Below are positions 54,620 through 64,000 of a DNA stretch of 64,000 nt, piece by piece. Positions within the stretch are counted from its first letter, which is position 1, and each line of letters begins with the position of its first letter. Position numbers and translations under genes: made by a program. The stretch comes from an uncultured Clostridium sp. (GTDB taxonomy: Bacteria; Bacillota; Clostridia; Clostridiales; Clostridiaceae), in NCBI RefSeq assembly GCF_934754915.1, contig NZ_CAKVKB010000005.1, positions 10,103-74,102 on the forward strand, in the 5' to 3' direction. The notes under the pieces were generated by a model that had not been told where the DNA came from, ran no database searches, and saw only the letters and a list, made by a program, of their open reading frames with translations.

Positions 54620-55489
54620 TTAAGCATTTTTAACTTTCTTCTTATCCAGTTTTTCCTTTAAGAATATCCATACTGGTGTAGCTATAAATATTGATGAATA
54701 AGCACCACATACAATTCCTACAATTAATGGAACGGTAAATTCTCTTACTGATGGAACCAGTATATTTATAGCTATTATTGTTATTAAAGTTGATAAGGAA
54801 GTATAGACAGATCTTGACAAAGTTTCATTTATACTAGTATTTGCAACTTCAATTACATCTGCTCTTCTCATTTTCTTTAAGTTTTCTCTTATTCTATCAA
54901 ATATTACTATTGTATCATTCATAGAATAACCAACTATTGTAAGAATAGCTGCAATAAATGGTGTATTTACTGTTATTCCAAACACAGCATAAAATGCTAT
55001 TGTTATAAGTACATCATGAAGTGTTGCTATTAATGCTGCCACTCCAAACTTAAATTCAAATCTTATTGCAACATATATAAGCATAACTACACTTGCTGCA
55101 AGAATTGCTAAGAAAGAATTTTTAGTTAATTCTTTACCTACAGAAGCTCCAATTTCTTCATGAGAAATTAATGCAGAATCATCTAAATCAAATTTATCTT
55201 TAAAGTCTGACATTATTGAAGATAATTGTTCACTTTCTAAATCAGTTGATTTTATCTCATATTCATAAACATTTGAAATAGTAGTTGTTGAGTCTGGTGC
55301 ATACTGTTTAACAATAGCATCAGCATCTTCTTTATTTATATTTTCATTCAATTGAATTGAAATCTGCGTACCTCCTTTAAAGTCTAATCCAAAATTCAAC
55401 CCTTTAACGCACGCAAATCCTAATCCTATTACTATTATTATTAAGGAAATTGAAATCCATATCTTCGATTTTTCAACTATCTTAAGCAT
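54620..55489 (-). CDS. secF: Protein translocase subunit SecF
   Basis: The protein has 289 residues with six membrane helices and a periplasmic-type P1 loop after helix one. Family motifs: GLNFGLDFKGGTQISIQL, VGYSMNDTIVIFDRIRENLKK and NETLSRSVYTSLSTL. With SecD it uses the proton gradient to help preprotein translocation at SecYEG. It overlaps secD by 8 nt. Confidence 0.95.
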   Translation of the reverse strand: MLKIVEKSKIWISISLIIIVIGLGFACVKGLNFGLDFKGGTQISIQLNENINKEDADAIVKQYAPDSTTTISNVYEYEIKSTDLESEQLSSIMSDFKDKFDLDDSALISHEEIGASVGKELTKNSFLAILAASVVMLIYVAIRFEFKFGVAALIATLHDVLITIAFYAVFGITVNTPFIAAILTIVGYSMNDTIVIFDRIRENLKKMRRADVIEVANTSINETLSRSVYTSLSTLITIIAINILVPSVREFTVPLIVGIVCGAYSSIFIATPVWIFLKEKLDKKKVKNA

Positions 55490-56741
55490 GATTTTCAGCC
55501 TCCTTCTTCACTCCAAATTGTTTTGGTTTGCTTAAAATTCCACAATCAACAGCTAAATTAACTAATAATTTTGTTACTACAAGAGCTGTAAATAAACTTA
55601 CCAAAATACCTATCATAAGAGTTATGGCAAATCCTTTTACTGATCCTGAACCTATAAAGTATAGAATTAAAGCACATAATATTGTAGTTACATTTGAATC
55701 TACAATTGAAGAAAGAGCATTTTCTGACCCTCTTTTTACTGCTGTCTTTACTGATACACCTTTTTTTAGTTCTTCCTTTGTTCTCTCAAATATTAATATG
55801 TTAGCATCAACTGCCATACCAATTGTTAGAAGCAATGCTGCAATTCCTGGAAGAGTCAGTGTTACTCCTACTTCTACGAAAATTATTAATATTAAGAATA
55901 TATATAATGTTAATGCTATATCTGCAAAAAATCCTTGACGTCTATATATTAATATCATAAATAAAAATACAAGACCTATACCAATTGCTCCTGCTTTCAT
56001 AGCATTAGGGAATGCTGTGGCACCAAGCTGAGCACCTACATTTTTAACAGAAATTGACTTTACTGGTACTGGAAGTGCTCCTGAATTTATCATTCCTGCT
56101 AATGCTTTATTTTCTTCTAATGTACTACTTCCTGTTATTGAAGCTTTTCCATCTGTTATAGCATTTTGCACTGTAGGATTAGATATCTCTTCATCATCAA
56201 GATATATACCAATTGATTGACCTATATATTTTGATGTAGCTTCAGCAAATTTTACTGTACCTTCATCATTGAATTCAAGTCCTACTTCATATTTGCCTGT
56301 CTGTTGATTAAGCTGAGCTGTAGCTTTCTTTACATCACTTCCAGTTAATATTTCTTCTCCATCTGGACTCTTAAATACCAAGTTACCAGACTGACTTAAA
56401 CTCTGCACAATTTCATTAGAATCAAATTGTCCTGGAATGTCAACTCTTATTCTCTTATCACCTTCAGTTGTAATAACAGTTTCAGCTACTCCTAGCTTAT
56501 TTACTCTCAGTTCTAAATGTTGTTTTGTACTATCTAGTTCTTCTTGAGTTACATCATCCTTTTGAATTTCCATAAGAACAGAAACTCCACCTTGAAGATC
56601 AAGTCCTCTTGTAATTACAGATTCAAATGACTTGAATTGATAATCACCAATGACTAATCCCTTAAATCCTGCAAAAGCAAAAAATACTATTACAGCAATA
56701 ATTATTCCAAGAATTGCTGCACTTTTGCCGTTCTTCTTCAT
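55482..56741 (-). CDS. secD: Protein translocase subunit SecD
   Basis: The protein has 419 residues from the ATG at 56741, which has GGAGGGAG upstream; an ATG five codons earlier overlaps that site. It has a short P1 loop, RGLDLQGGVSVLMEIQ, VRVDIPGQFD-type sequence (RIRVDIPGQF), and six helices with LLTIGMAVDANILIFERTKEELKKG. It is a partner of SecF. Confidence 0.95.
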   Translation of the reverse strand: MKKNGKSAAILGIIIAVIVFFAFAGFKGLVIGDYQFKSFESVITRGLDLQGGVSVLMEIQKDDVTQEELDSTKQHLELRVNKLGVAETVITTEGDKRIRVDIPGQFDSNEIVQSLSQSGNLVFKSPDGEEILTGSDVKKATAQLNQQTGKYEVGLEFNDEGTVKFAEATSKYIGQSIGIYLDDEEISNPTVQNAITDGKASITGSSTLEENKALAGMINSGALPVPVKSISVKNVGAQLGATAFPNAMKAGAIGIGLVFLFMILIYRRQGFFADIALTLYIFLILIIFVEVGVTLTLPGIAALLLTIGMAVDANILIFERTKEELKKGVSVKTAVKRGSENALSSIVDSNVTTILCALILYFIGSGSVKGFAITLMIGILVSLFTALVVTKLLVNLAVDCGILSKPKQFGVKKEAENHA

Positions 56742-56926
56742 TTTATCTCCCTCCATAATTTATGTCTTTTAATTCCCGCACCTATTGAAAATTCAGTACG
56801 TTATGTAAAATATAAAAATTATAATTACCCCTGCTAACACATTGTCCATTATAACACACTATAATTTCTTAATAAAGTTTTTTATTGCCAGCATGATTAA
56901 TTAAAATGAATTCAAAAAAATCAACA

Positions 56927-56962
56927 CCTTCTGATACTTTAATTTTCAAAAGTTTCAGAAGG
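56927..56962 (-). terminator. Terminator after yajC
   Basis: On the minus strand CCTTCTGAAACTTT pairs with AAAGTATCAGAAGG (one mismatch) and is followed by TGTTGATTTTTTT. The other ~190 nt of this gap before secD show nothing clear. Confidence 0.7.
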
Positions 56963-57013
56963 CATTACTGTTAAAATTATTTAATTTAATACAGATTAAT
57001 TCTGACTTTTATA

Positions 57014-57304
57014 TTATAAATTTGCATCTTTTCCTGTCTTATACGCAACAGCACTTTTTTCAAATTTAATCTTAGTCTTTGCATTACTTGTTTCAACAGT
57101 CACATATTTTTCTTCGATATTAGTAATTTTACCTACTATACCTCCCTTTGTAACTATTTCATCATGAACTCTTAATCCTTCAATCATTGCTTGATACTGT
57201 TTTTTTCTTTTCTTTTCTGGAATTATCATAAGAAAGTAAAAAACAGCCAGAACAACTACAAAAGGAAGTACATTTACAAGTATTGTTCCCATAGTACCAT
57301 TCAT
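57014..57304 (-). CDS. yajC: Preprotein translocase accessory subunit YajC
   Basis: The protein has 96 residues: one N-terminal membrane helix (about 9-25), then MIIPEKKRKKQYQAMIEGLRVHDEIVTKGGIVGKI, the family's core motif. YajC associates with SecDF. Ribosome site GGAGGAACAATAAA. Confidence 0.94.
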   Translation of the reverse strand: MNGTMGTILVNVLPFVVVLAVFYFLMIIPEKKRKKQYQAMIEGLRVHDEIVTKGGIVGKITNIEEKYVTVETSNAKTKIKFEKSAVAYKTGKDANL

Positions 57305-57442
57305 TTTATTGTTCCTCCATAAATTATAAATATTTCTTGTTAAATAGTTTAACGTTAATGTTTACGAATATCAACCATATTATAATAATTTTAATTATTT
57401 ATTCATATTATATCCATAAAAATCAAGTTTTATTATAGCAGA

Positions 57443-58582
57443 TTATTTTTTGCTATTCCACTGTTGAAGTTTTTCAGCCTTGAACTCTTTATAATACCCT
57501 CCGTCAATTGCTTCTCTTATATCTTCCATAAGCTTATTATAGAAATATAAATTATGTAATACACTCAATCTCATAGCAAGCATTTCTTTAGCCTTAAATA
57601 AATGTCTTATATATGCTCTTGAATAATTTCTACATGCTGGACAATTACATTTTTCATCTATTGGTCTTTCATCAAGTTCATATTTTGCATTCATTAGATT
57701 AAGTTTTCCTTCACTTGTATATACATTACCATGTCTTCCGTTTCTTGCTGGAAGTACACAATCAAAGAAATCCACACCTCTATCAACTGCTTCCAAAATA
57801 TTTTCTGGTGTTCCAACTCCCATTAAGTATATTGGTTTATCTTCTGGAAGATGTGGTACAACAGCATCTATAATTCTATACATATCCTCATGACTTTCAC
57901 CAACAGCAAGGCCTCCAATTGCATATCCATCCAAATCCATCTTAGCAATTTCTTTTGCATGAGCTATTCTTATATCTTCATATACTCCACCTTGATTTAT
58001 TCCAAAAAGCAGTTGTTCTTTATTTATTGTATCAGGAAGAGAATTCAATCTTGCCATTTCTATTTTACATCTTTCAAGCCATCTTGTTGTTCTTGCTACA
58101 GACTTTTCAACATATTCTCTTGGTGCTGGATTTTCAATACATTCATCAAAAGCCATGGCTATTGTAGATGCTAAATTGCTCTGAATCTGCATTGATTCTT
58201 CTGGCCCCATAAATATTTTTCTTCCATCTATATGAGAATTAAAATAAACTCCTTCTTCTTTTATCTTTCTCATACTTGCTAATGAAAACACTTGAAATCC
58301 GCCTGAATCTGTAAGAATTGGTCTATCCCAGTTCATAAATTTATGCAGACCACCCAACTTTTTTACCACTTTATCAGTTGGTCTTAAATGAAGATGATAA
58401 GTATTAGATAATTCAACCTGACATCCAATATCCTTTAAGTCCATACTTGAAACAGCACCCTTAATAGCTGCTAATGTTCCAACATTCATAAATACAGGAG
58501 TCTGTATAGTCCCATGAGGAGTAACAAACTGTCCTCTTCTAGCTTTTCCGTCTTTTTTTAACAACGTGTATCTTTTACTCAC
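57443..58582 (-). CDS. tgt: tRNA-guanine transglycosylase
   Basis: The protein has 379 residues from the GTG at 58582 (GAGGTG 6 nt upstream). It exchanges guanine-34 for preQ1 in tRNAs with GUN anticodons. Motifs: RPILTDSGGFQVFSLA with the active Asp, GINQGGVYEDIR, GGLAVGE, MGVGTPENILEAVDRGVDFFDCVLP, and the zinc site CNCPACRNYSRAYIRHLF. Confidence 0.96.
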   Translation of the reverse strand: MSKRYTLLKKDGKARRGQFVTPHGTIQTPVFMNVGTLAAIKGAVSSMDLKDIGCQVELSNTYHLHLRPTDKVVKKLGGLHKFMNWDRPILTDSGGFQVFSLASMRKIKEEGVYFNSHIDGRKIFMGPEESMQIQSNLASTIAMAFDECIENPAPREYVEKSVARTTRWLERCKIEMARLNSLPDTINKEQLLFGINQGGVYEDIRIAHAKEIAKMDLDGYAIGGLAVGESHEDMYRIIDAVVPHLPEDKPIYLMGVGTPENILEAVDRGVDFFDCVLPARNGRHGNVYTSEGKLNLMNAKYELDERPIDEKCNCPACRNYSRAYIRHLFKAKEMLAMRLSVLHNLYFYNKLMEDIREAIDGGYYKEFKAEKLQQWNSKK

Positions 58583-58685
58583 AAGCGTCACCTCTTAATT
58601 ATAATTTATATAAATGTAAACACTTGACTATGTCACCTCATCAATTGTTCAATTATTAAACAATATTTTTAACTCATTTATAATG

Positions 58686-59711
58686 CTATTTTATAAACAT
58701 AGCATCTCCAAATGAGAAAAATCTATATTTTTCTTCAACTGCAGTTTTATATGCATTCATTACATTATCTTTTCCTGCTAAAGTTGAAACAAGCATTATC
58801 AATGTTGATTCTGGTAAATGGAAATTTGTTATTAAATTATCCACTACCTTAAATTTATATCCAGGATAAATAAAAATATCTGTCCATCCACTCTGTTCTC
58901 TTACAAATCCATTTTCATCCCCAATAGTTTCTAAAGTTCTTGTAGATGTTGTTCCAACAGAAATTATTCTTCCTCCCTTTTTCTTTGTTTCATTTATTAT
59001 ATCTGCACTTTCTTTTGAAAGCATATAGAATTCAGAATGCATCTGATGTTCTTCTAAATTTTCAACCTTTACTGGTCTGAATGTTCCAAGACCTACATGT
59101 AAAGTAAGATAAACAACATTCACACCTTTTTCCTTTATTTTTTCCAATAATTCCTTTGTAAAATGTAGTCCTGCTGTTGGTGCTGCTGCTGATCCATTTT
59201 CTTTTGAATATACAGTCTGATATCTTTCCCTATCTTCAAGTCTTTCATGTATGTATGGAGGAAGAGGCATTTCACCTAAAGAATCAAGAACTTCTTCAAA
59301 TATTCCATCATAATAAAACTCTACAATTCTATTTCCATCATCTTTAACTTCAACAACTTCTGCCTTAAGCTTTCCTTCACCAAAAGTGAACTTTCTTCCT
59401 ACTCTTGCTGATTTTCCAGGTTTAGCAAGACATTCCCATCTATCCTTTTCAATTCTTTTAAGAAGGAGAAATTCTATTTTTCCCCCTGTTCCTTCTTTTT
59501 CACCTATAAGTCTTGCAGGCATAACTCTTGTATTGTTTAAAACTAAAGTATCTCCACAATTTAGATAATCTATTATATCATGAAAAACCTTATGTTCTAT
59601 TTCTCCAGTTTTCTTATCCAAAACCATTAATCTGGAAGTATCTCTTTTTTCTAAAGGATGCTGTGCTATAAGCTCCTCTGGTAAATAAAAATCAAATTCT
59701 TTTACATTCAT
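58686..59711 (-). CDS. queA: S-adenosylmethionine:tRNA ribosyltransferase-isomerase
   Basis: The protein has 341 residues from the ATG at 59711 (GGGAG 9 nt upstream). It makes epoxyqueuosine on tRNA after Tgt. Motifs: [60 protein letters not shown] and [19 protein letters not shown]. Confidence 0.96.
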   Translation of the reverse strand: MNVKEFDFYLPEELIAQHPLEKRDTSRLMVLDKKTGEIEHKVFHDIIDYLNCGDTLVLNNTRVMPARLIGEKEGTGGKIEFLLLKRIEKDRWECLAKPGKSARVGRKFTFGEGKLKAEVVEVKDDGNRIVEFYYDGIFEEVLDSLGEMPLPPYIHERLEDRERYQTVYSKENGSAAAPTAGLHFTKELLEKIKEKGVNVVYLTLHVGLGTFRPVKVENLEEHQMHSEFYMLSKESADIINETKKKGGRIISVGTTSTRTLETIGDENGFVREQSGWTDIFIYPGYKFKVVDNLITNFHLPESTLIMLVSTLAGKDNVMNAYKTAVEEKYRFFSFGDAMFIK

Positions 59712-59810
59712 TTTAATATCTCCCAACTCTTTTGATTAACAATAGCTATTCATATTCTTATATTCCTTCTCTTAAATATCTATAGCTTTGTTTATTTATA
59801 AATTAATATA

Positions 59811-59903
59811 TTATGTTCCAAATAATAAAGTAACATAATAATTAAAGAAATCTCGAAAAGATTTCATCCTTCATTGTAAATTGTCAATTGAAATATATAT
59901 AAT
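59811..59903 (+). repeat. Dispersed intergenic repeat, copy D
   Basis: The copy begins TTATGTTCCAAATAATAAAG and contains GAAATCT-CGAAA-AGATTTC (perfect 7-bp hairpin), then ATCCTTCATTGTAAATTGTC and AATTGAAATATATAT. It ends directly at the ruvB stop codon (59904) and matches copy C closely. Confidence 0.6.
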
Positions 59904-60947
59904 TTAATTTTCTTCATCAAAAAATGTTCCTTGAACTTTAGGTTCACTTTTCTTTGAAGGATTTATTCTTCCAAGATGTTCATATGCTTTATCACTTGCA
60001 ATTCTTCCTCTTGGTGTTCTTATTATAAATCCCTGTTGAAGAAGATATGGTTCATAAACATCTTCTATTGTTCCAAGCTCTTCACCTATGAAATAAGATA
60101 AAGTTTCAATTCCAACTGGGCCTCCATTAAAGTTATCTACTATAGCTTCAAGTATTTTATTGTCTACTTTATCAAATCCAAGGTTATCTACTTCCAGAAG
60201 TTCAAGTGCTTCCCTTGCTTCTTTAAGCGATATCAGTTTATTTGATTTTACTTCTGAATAATCTCTTACTCTTTTTAAAAGTCTGTTTGCAATTCTTGGT
60301 GTTCCTCTTGATCTTTTTGCAATTTCAACTGCTCCTTCTTCTGTTATTGCACATCCAAGAACAGATGCACTTCTTACAATTATCTCTTTCAATTCCTCAT
60401 CAGTATAGTATTCCATTGCACATAAAACACCAAATCTATCGCGAAGTGGTGCTGTAAGCATTCCAATTCTTGTGGTTGCTCCAATAAGAGTAAATTTAGG
60501 AAGATCTATTCTTATAGACTTTGCTGCTGAGCCTTTTCCTATAACTATATCAAGAACATAATCTTCCATTGCCGGATAAAGTATTTCTTCAACACTCCTG
60601 TTCAGTCTGTGTATTTCGTCAATAAACAAAACATCATAATCCTTCAATGTTGTAAGAATTGCAGCAAGATCTCCTGCTCTTTCTATTGCCGGTCCTGAAG
60701 TGACTTTAAGATCTCCCTTCATTTCCTTTGCAATTATATTGGCAAGTGTTGTCTTCCCAAGTCCAGGTGGTCCATAAAGCAATACATGATCGAGTGCTTC
60801 ATTTCTATTTTTAGCAGCCTGAATAAATATATCCAGTCTTTCTTTTACCTTCTGCTGTCCTATGTATTCATTTATCTTTTGAGGCCTTAAACTTAATTCA
60901 GAATTAAAATCCCCATTTAATTCTGATGGATTCACTATGCGTTCCAT
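59904..60947 (-). CDS. ruvB: Holliday junction branch migration ATPase RuvB
   Basis: The protein has 347 residues from the ATG at 60947 (GGGGG upstream). AAA+ motifs: [18 protein letters not shown] (Walker A), [16 protein letters not shown] (Walker B), [18 protein letters not shown] (sensor 1/Arg finger), and a winged helix with [14 protein letters not shown]. Confidence 0.97.
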   Translation of the reverse strand: MERIVNPSELNGDFNSELSLRPQKINEYIGQQKVKERLDIFIQAAKNRNEALDHVLLYGPPGLGKTTLANIIAKEMKGDLKVTSGPAIERAGDLAAILTTLKDYDVLFIDEIHRLNRSVEEILYPAMEDYVLDIVIGKGSAAKSIRIDLPKFTLIGATTRIGMLTAPLRDRFGVLCAMEYYTDEELKEIIVRSASVLGCAITEEGAVEIAKRSRGTPRIANRLLKRVRDYSEVKSNKLISLKEAREALELLEVDNLGFDKVDNKILEAIVDNFNGGPVGIETLSYFIGEELGTIEDVYEPYLLQQGFIIRTPRGRIASDKAYEHLGRINPSKKSEPKVQGTFFDEEN

Positions 60948-61120
60948 ATTACACCCCCGATTTTTAATTAGCAATAAAATTGCATAATTGTGAATATTTC
61001 ATAATTATAATTTTATATAATTTAATCCAAAACATAGTATTATATTCATTTAAGATATGCTATGTCTTGAGTTGAGGTTTATATTTTTATGCCAATATGA
61101 AAAATCCACAATTATGTTTT

Positions 61121-61723
61121 TTAATTCATAAGTGCTTTTAATGCATTTTTTATCATATTTTCAACAGTATCATTCTTGTCTATATTCTTAATTACCTTTT
61201 CTGCTTCTTTTTCGCTATATCCCAAAGCTATAAGTGCACTCAACACCTCTGAAACTGCCATTAAGTTGTTTGCACCCTTGCCATCTTCTAAATTATTATC
61301 AATTCCATCAAGAAGCTCATCAGGCTGAAGTTTATCTTTTAATTCTAATATTATTCTTGCAGCTGTCTTTTTGCCTATTCCAACACCTCTGCATATATGC
61401 TTTTCATCACCAGTCATTATAGCATATTTAAGATTATTCAATCTGCTTATTGATAGAAGTGATAATGCAGCTTTAGGACCAACCCCATTTACAGTAAGAA
61501 GAAGCTTAAACATCGTAAGTTCTTCTTTTGAATCAAAACCATATAAACCTATAAAATCCTCTCTTACTATCTGATCTAAATAAAGTGTTATTTGCTCACC
61601 AGATTCAGGTACTGAAGACATGGTTGCACCAGATGTAAAAATTTTATATCCTATACCATTGTTTTCTACAATTATATAATCTTTATTAATACCTATATAA
61701 ATTCCTTTTATGTATTCATACAT
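61121..61723 (-). CDS. ruvA: Holliday junction DNA-binding protein RuvA
   Basis: The protein has 200 residues: OB fold (MYEYIKGIYIGINKDYIIVENNGIGYKI), helix-hairpin-helix pair (LLTVNGVGPKAALSLL and RGVGIGKKTAARIILELKDKL) and the C-terminal RuvB-binding domain (EVLSALIALGYSEKEAEKVI). It is in operon with ruvB. Confidence 0.97.
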   Translation of the reverse strand: MYEYIKGIYIGINKDYIIVENNGIGYKIFTSGATMSSVPESGEQITLYLDQIVREDFIGLYGFDSKEELTMFKLLLTVNGVGPKAALSLLSISRLNNLKYAIMTGDEKHICRGVGIGKKTAARIILELKDKLQPDELLDGIDNNLEDGKGANNLMAVSEVLSALIALGYSEKEAEKVIKNIDKNDTVENMIKNALKALMN

Positions 61724-61887
61724 ATCAGTATTTCCTCCATCCTCCTATGTATAAGCCTAAATTATACTTTATCATTTTACTAAAAATCTTTCAATCCTCT
61801 ATGCAAAAAAGTAAATTTTTTAATAATCTACTGCAAAATAAAAAGCAGCTCCAAAGCAAATAAATTCTTTGAATACTGCACAATATA

Positions 61888-62469
61888 TTATGATAAAAAT
61901 TCCGATATATTTTCTTCTGCATCTTCTTTATTATCATATTCAAATTGAAAATTTTTAATTTTAGTTATATCTGCTGGTGTAAGACTGTCGATTTTTTTAT
62001 TATCACTATATATATCCTCTTTATTTTCAATCATAAGAGTTCCATTTTTATCAGTCTTATAAATAGCAAGATATCCATCTTTTTCGCCAATATAATATTT
62101 ATCAGGCTTTACAGTCTGTGATGGATCTTTTTTAAAAGTAAGTTCATTATCTGCTGTTAAAACTAATGCATATCCTTCATCTTTTAATTTTTTTGATAAT
62201 TCTGCTTTATCTATATCATCATTTATTCCAAGTTTTTTCTTTAAATCACCAAGTGATATTTCTTCTTCTTTTATATCTCCTGAATAAAGACATACTATAG
62301 TTTCATCTGAAAGATTATTATCTTCATCATAATTATTTACAACAATTGCATTTTCTTTCTCAACAATTGGTTTTGTTATATACCTATCACATAAGTAATA
62401 TGTTAATGAAAACACAATTGCTAACAACACTGTCATCAGAATAAATAGTTTTCTTTTACTTATAATCAT
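61888..62469 (-). CDS. bofC: BofC-like sporulation protein
   Basis: The protein has 193 residues: an N-terminal signal-anchor helix (about 7-25), then a Ser/Asp-rich linker and a BofC C-terminal-type domain (KDEGYALVLTADNELTFKKD, YYIGEKDGYLAIYKTDKNG). In Bacillus, BofC is secreted by the forespore and slows SpoIVB and so pro-sigma-K processing. In clostridia a BofC-like gene next to ruvA is common. Assignment is by domain look and position. Ribosome site GGAGGGATTATCG. Confidence 0.7.
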   Translation of the reverse strand: MIISKRKLFILMTVLLAIVFSLTYYLCDRYITKPIVEKENAIVVNNYDEDNNLSDETIVCLYSGDIKEEEISLGDLKKKLGINDDIDKAELSKKLKDEGYALVLTADNELTFKKDPSQTVKPDKYYIGEKDGYLAIYKTDKNGTLMIENKEDIYSDNKKIDSLTPADITKIKNFQFEYDNKEDAEENISEFLS

Positions 62470-62676
62470 CGATAATCCCTCCTTATATTGGGATTATTGA
62501 CCTATTTATAATATTTTATACTTTAAATTTCATATTTTCCCAAAATATTTTAATTAAATATGTTTATCATTATGCAATTATTACATCAACCATTAGTATT
62601 TGTTTAAATTAATATACACAAGAAAACTTAAAGATACATAAAAAGTTCACACAATTTTTCAAATGCCTTTTTAAAA

Positions 62677-63267
62677 TTATTCAAATAGTGAATTTTCAAA
62701 CAATAATGCATATCCTTGAGGTTTTCCACATACAGGACAATTTTTAGGAGGCTCAGGTCCTTCATATATATATCCGCAGTTTGCACACATCCACTTTGAA
62801 TTCATATCTTTCTTAAATAATGTTGCGTTTTCAATCTCCTGTGCATAACGTTTAAATCTGTCTCCATGTATTTTTTCAATTGCAGCTATATTTTCAAATA
62901 GTGTTGCAATATCAGCAAATCCTTCACTTCTAGCTGTTTCTGCAAACTCCTTATAAACCTTATCATGTTCTTCAAATTCATTATGTGCTGCTGATTGAAG
63001 GAGTTTTAAACAAGGTTCATCTCCTTCTATAGGATATGTTGCGTTGTCTATAGAAATATTACATCCACTAAATTCATTAAGTTTGCTTAAAAACACTTCT
63101 GCATGTGCTTTCTCCTGATTAGCAGTATACTTAAATAAACTTTCAATTATGTGTAATCCTTCCTTTTTGGCTTTCTCAGCAGCTATATCATACCTGTTTC
63201 TTGCCTGACTTTCCCCTGCAAATGCTCTTAAAAGATTTATTTTAGTCTTACTTTCTCTCAATTCCAT
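62677..63267 (-). CDS. rbr: Rubrerythrin
   Basis: The protein has 196 residues. The N-terminal ferritin-like diiron domain shows LLRAFAGESQARNRYDIAAEKAKKEGLH, NQEKAHAEVF, HNEFEEHDKVYKEFAETARSEG and AAIEKIHGDRF. The C-terminal rubredoxin-like domain has MCANCGYIYEG and CPVCGKPQGYAL. It reduces hydrogen peroxide in anaerobes. Ribosome site AAGGAGG. Confidence 0.96.
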   Translation of the reverse strand: MELRESKTKINLLRAFAGESQARNRYDIAAEKAKKEGLHIIESLFKYTANQEKAHAEVFLSKLNEFSGCNISIDNATYPIEGDEPCLKLLQSAAHNEFEEHDKVYKEFAETARSEGFADIATLFENIAAIEKIHGDRFKRYAQEIENATLFKKDMNSKWMCANCGYIYEGPEPPKNCPVCGKPQGYALLFENSLFE

Positions 63268-63366
63268 GAAAATTTTCCTCCTTAAAATAATACGTTCTAA
63301 ATTTTAGTATTATAAATACAGGAAACTTTTATTCATAGAACTGTTTTTTATTTTTAACCTCAATTT

Positions 63367-64000
63367 TTACCTTACTCTGTTTATAAAACCGCATTTTTTG
63401 CAAAGCTCTTCTACTGCCTTTCTTCCCGAAAATCCATCATAGATTGCTTTTGCTCTTGGGCTGTTTATTATCTCTTCAAGTTCTTGATTAAATATATTTC
63501 CTAAAGGTATACTGCCATCACTGTCTAAGCAGCATGGCACCACAGTTCCATCTACAAGTATTCCAATCTGATCTCTTAATCCATAACAAAACGCTCTTTC
63601 TCCAAGTTCACTATCTTTAAGAGAAGGCCATTTGAATTTTTCCCCCATACTTATGAAAACTCGATCTCTAATTTTAAAACTATGCTTTTCTTTAAAAATT
63701 TCCTCAAGATTTACTTCAAGTTCAAATTCTCTTTCCAAAAGTTTAAAAATATCAATATTTAAATTATTGCTGCCTTTATATTTCCCATCTAAATTCCATA
63801 ATCTAAGTGCACATATTACATCAGTTTTTTCAGATACTTCTTTTATAAATTCTATTATATTGTCTATATACTCATTAAAATTCCTTTCATTATCATTTGC
63901 CTCAAAACTATGAAGGGATATATTTACCTGTCTTAAACTTTGTGAATGTATAAGTACATCATTCACTTCATTATTTAATGTTCCATTAGTAGTTATATTT
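63367..64000 (-). CDS. Radical SAM/SPASM protein (partial, N-terminus outside window)
   Basis: The frame stays open to the right edge, where it reads NITTNGTLNNEVND, the TNG strand of a radical SAM barrel. The visible C-terminal ~210 residues include FCYGLRDQIGILVDGTVVPC followed by CLDSDGSIPLGNIF and CKKCG, a SPASM-type extra iron-sulfur site. The catalytic CxxxCxxC is beyond the window. Substrate unknown; many such proteins are RiPP maturases or sulfatase activators, others uncharacterised. Confidence 0.8.
   Translation of the reverse strand, partial: NITTNGTLNNEVNDVLIHSQSLRQVNISLHSFEANDNERNFNEYIDNIIEFIKEVSEKTDVICALRLWNLDGKYKGSNNLNIDIFKLLEREFELEVNLEEIFKEKHSFKIRDRVFISMGEKFKWPSLKDSELGERAFCYGLRDQIGILVDGTVVPCCLDSDGSIPLGNIFNQELEEIINSPRAKAIYDGFSGRKAVEELCKKCGFINRVR

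Noticed and set aside
1..64000. CRISPR arrays, tRNA/rRNA genes, insertion sequences, integrases
   Set aside because: No regularly spaced direct repeats, no tRNA-like cloverleaf ending in CCA, and no transposase or integrase frame was seen on either strand.

Overview
The window is very AT-rich and nearly every gene has a strong GGAGG-type ribosome binding site. It carries a BofC-like sporulation protein, a rubrerythrin, an oxygen-independent coproporphyrinogen oxidase (HemZ) and the order ruvA-ruvB-queA-tgt-yajC-secD-secF-(recJ-like)-apt-relA-dtd-(MBL)-hemZ-hisS-aspS. Together these point to a spore-forming anaerobe of Clostridium sensu stricto. The species cannot be named from sequence reading alone.

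Layout. Positions 1-2.4 kb hold the first codons of a probable homoserine dehydrogenase, a DUF975 membrane protein, a possible 25-residue membrane peptide and an LCP-family cell-wall ligase. Positions 2.5-7.5 kb hold a small RiPP-like cluster: an ABC exporter (+ strand) converging on NTase, PqqD-like RRE protein, an unannotated 53-residue precursor, a B2 transglutaminase-like leader peptidase and an HprK-like kinase (- strand). It looks like a paeninodin-type lasso peptide cluster, but there is no asparagine-synthetase-like cyclase in the window, and the precursor has no Asp/Glu where a lasso ring would close. This is the most interesting system here.

Positions 7.6-33.5 kb are one long leftward exopolysaccharide/capsule locus. 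It starts with a phosphoglycosyl transferase, then GDP-mannose synthesis, glycosyltransferases, a GT2-pyruvyltransferase fusion and a radical SAM protein. It carries two sets each of flippase (Wzx), polymerase (Wzy), chain-length regulator (CpsC/Wzz) and tyrosine kinase (CpsD), with one phosphatase (CpsB), and ends in UDP-glucose dehydrogenase. A near-perfect 27-bp palindrome lies just downstream of a good promoter ahead of manC. Positions 33.7-38.7 kb hold a C_GCAxxG_C_C protein, two acyltransferases and two proteins with phage-tail-fibre-like features. One of the latter shares a C-terminal domain with a membrane-anchored protein inside the EPS locus.

Position 39 kb has a stand-alone, Cys-poor ribosomal protein S4 paralog with a Fur-family operator-like box against its promoter. 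Positions 40-44 kb hold a molybdopterin operon (moaB, MOSC, moaA, moaC, MoeA-like) in which mobB and mobA survive only as 3' fragments. Positions 44.3-63.3 kb are the conserved housekeeping block. It includes a RecJ-like protein that has lost its DHH catalytic aspartates. The window ends inside a radical SAM/SPASM gene.

A family of ~75-95 bp intergenic repeats, all in the same orientation, is scattered through the window, often directly after leftward stop codons. No tRNA, rRNA, CRISPR array, insertion sequence or integrase was seen.
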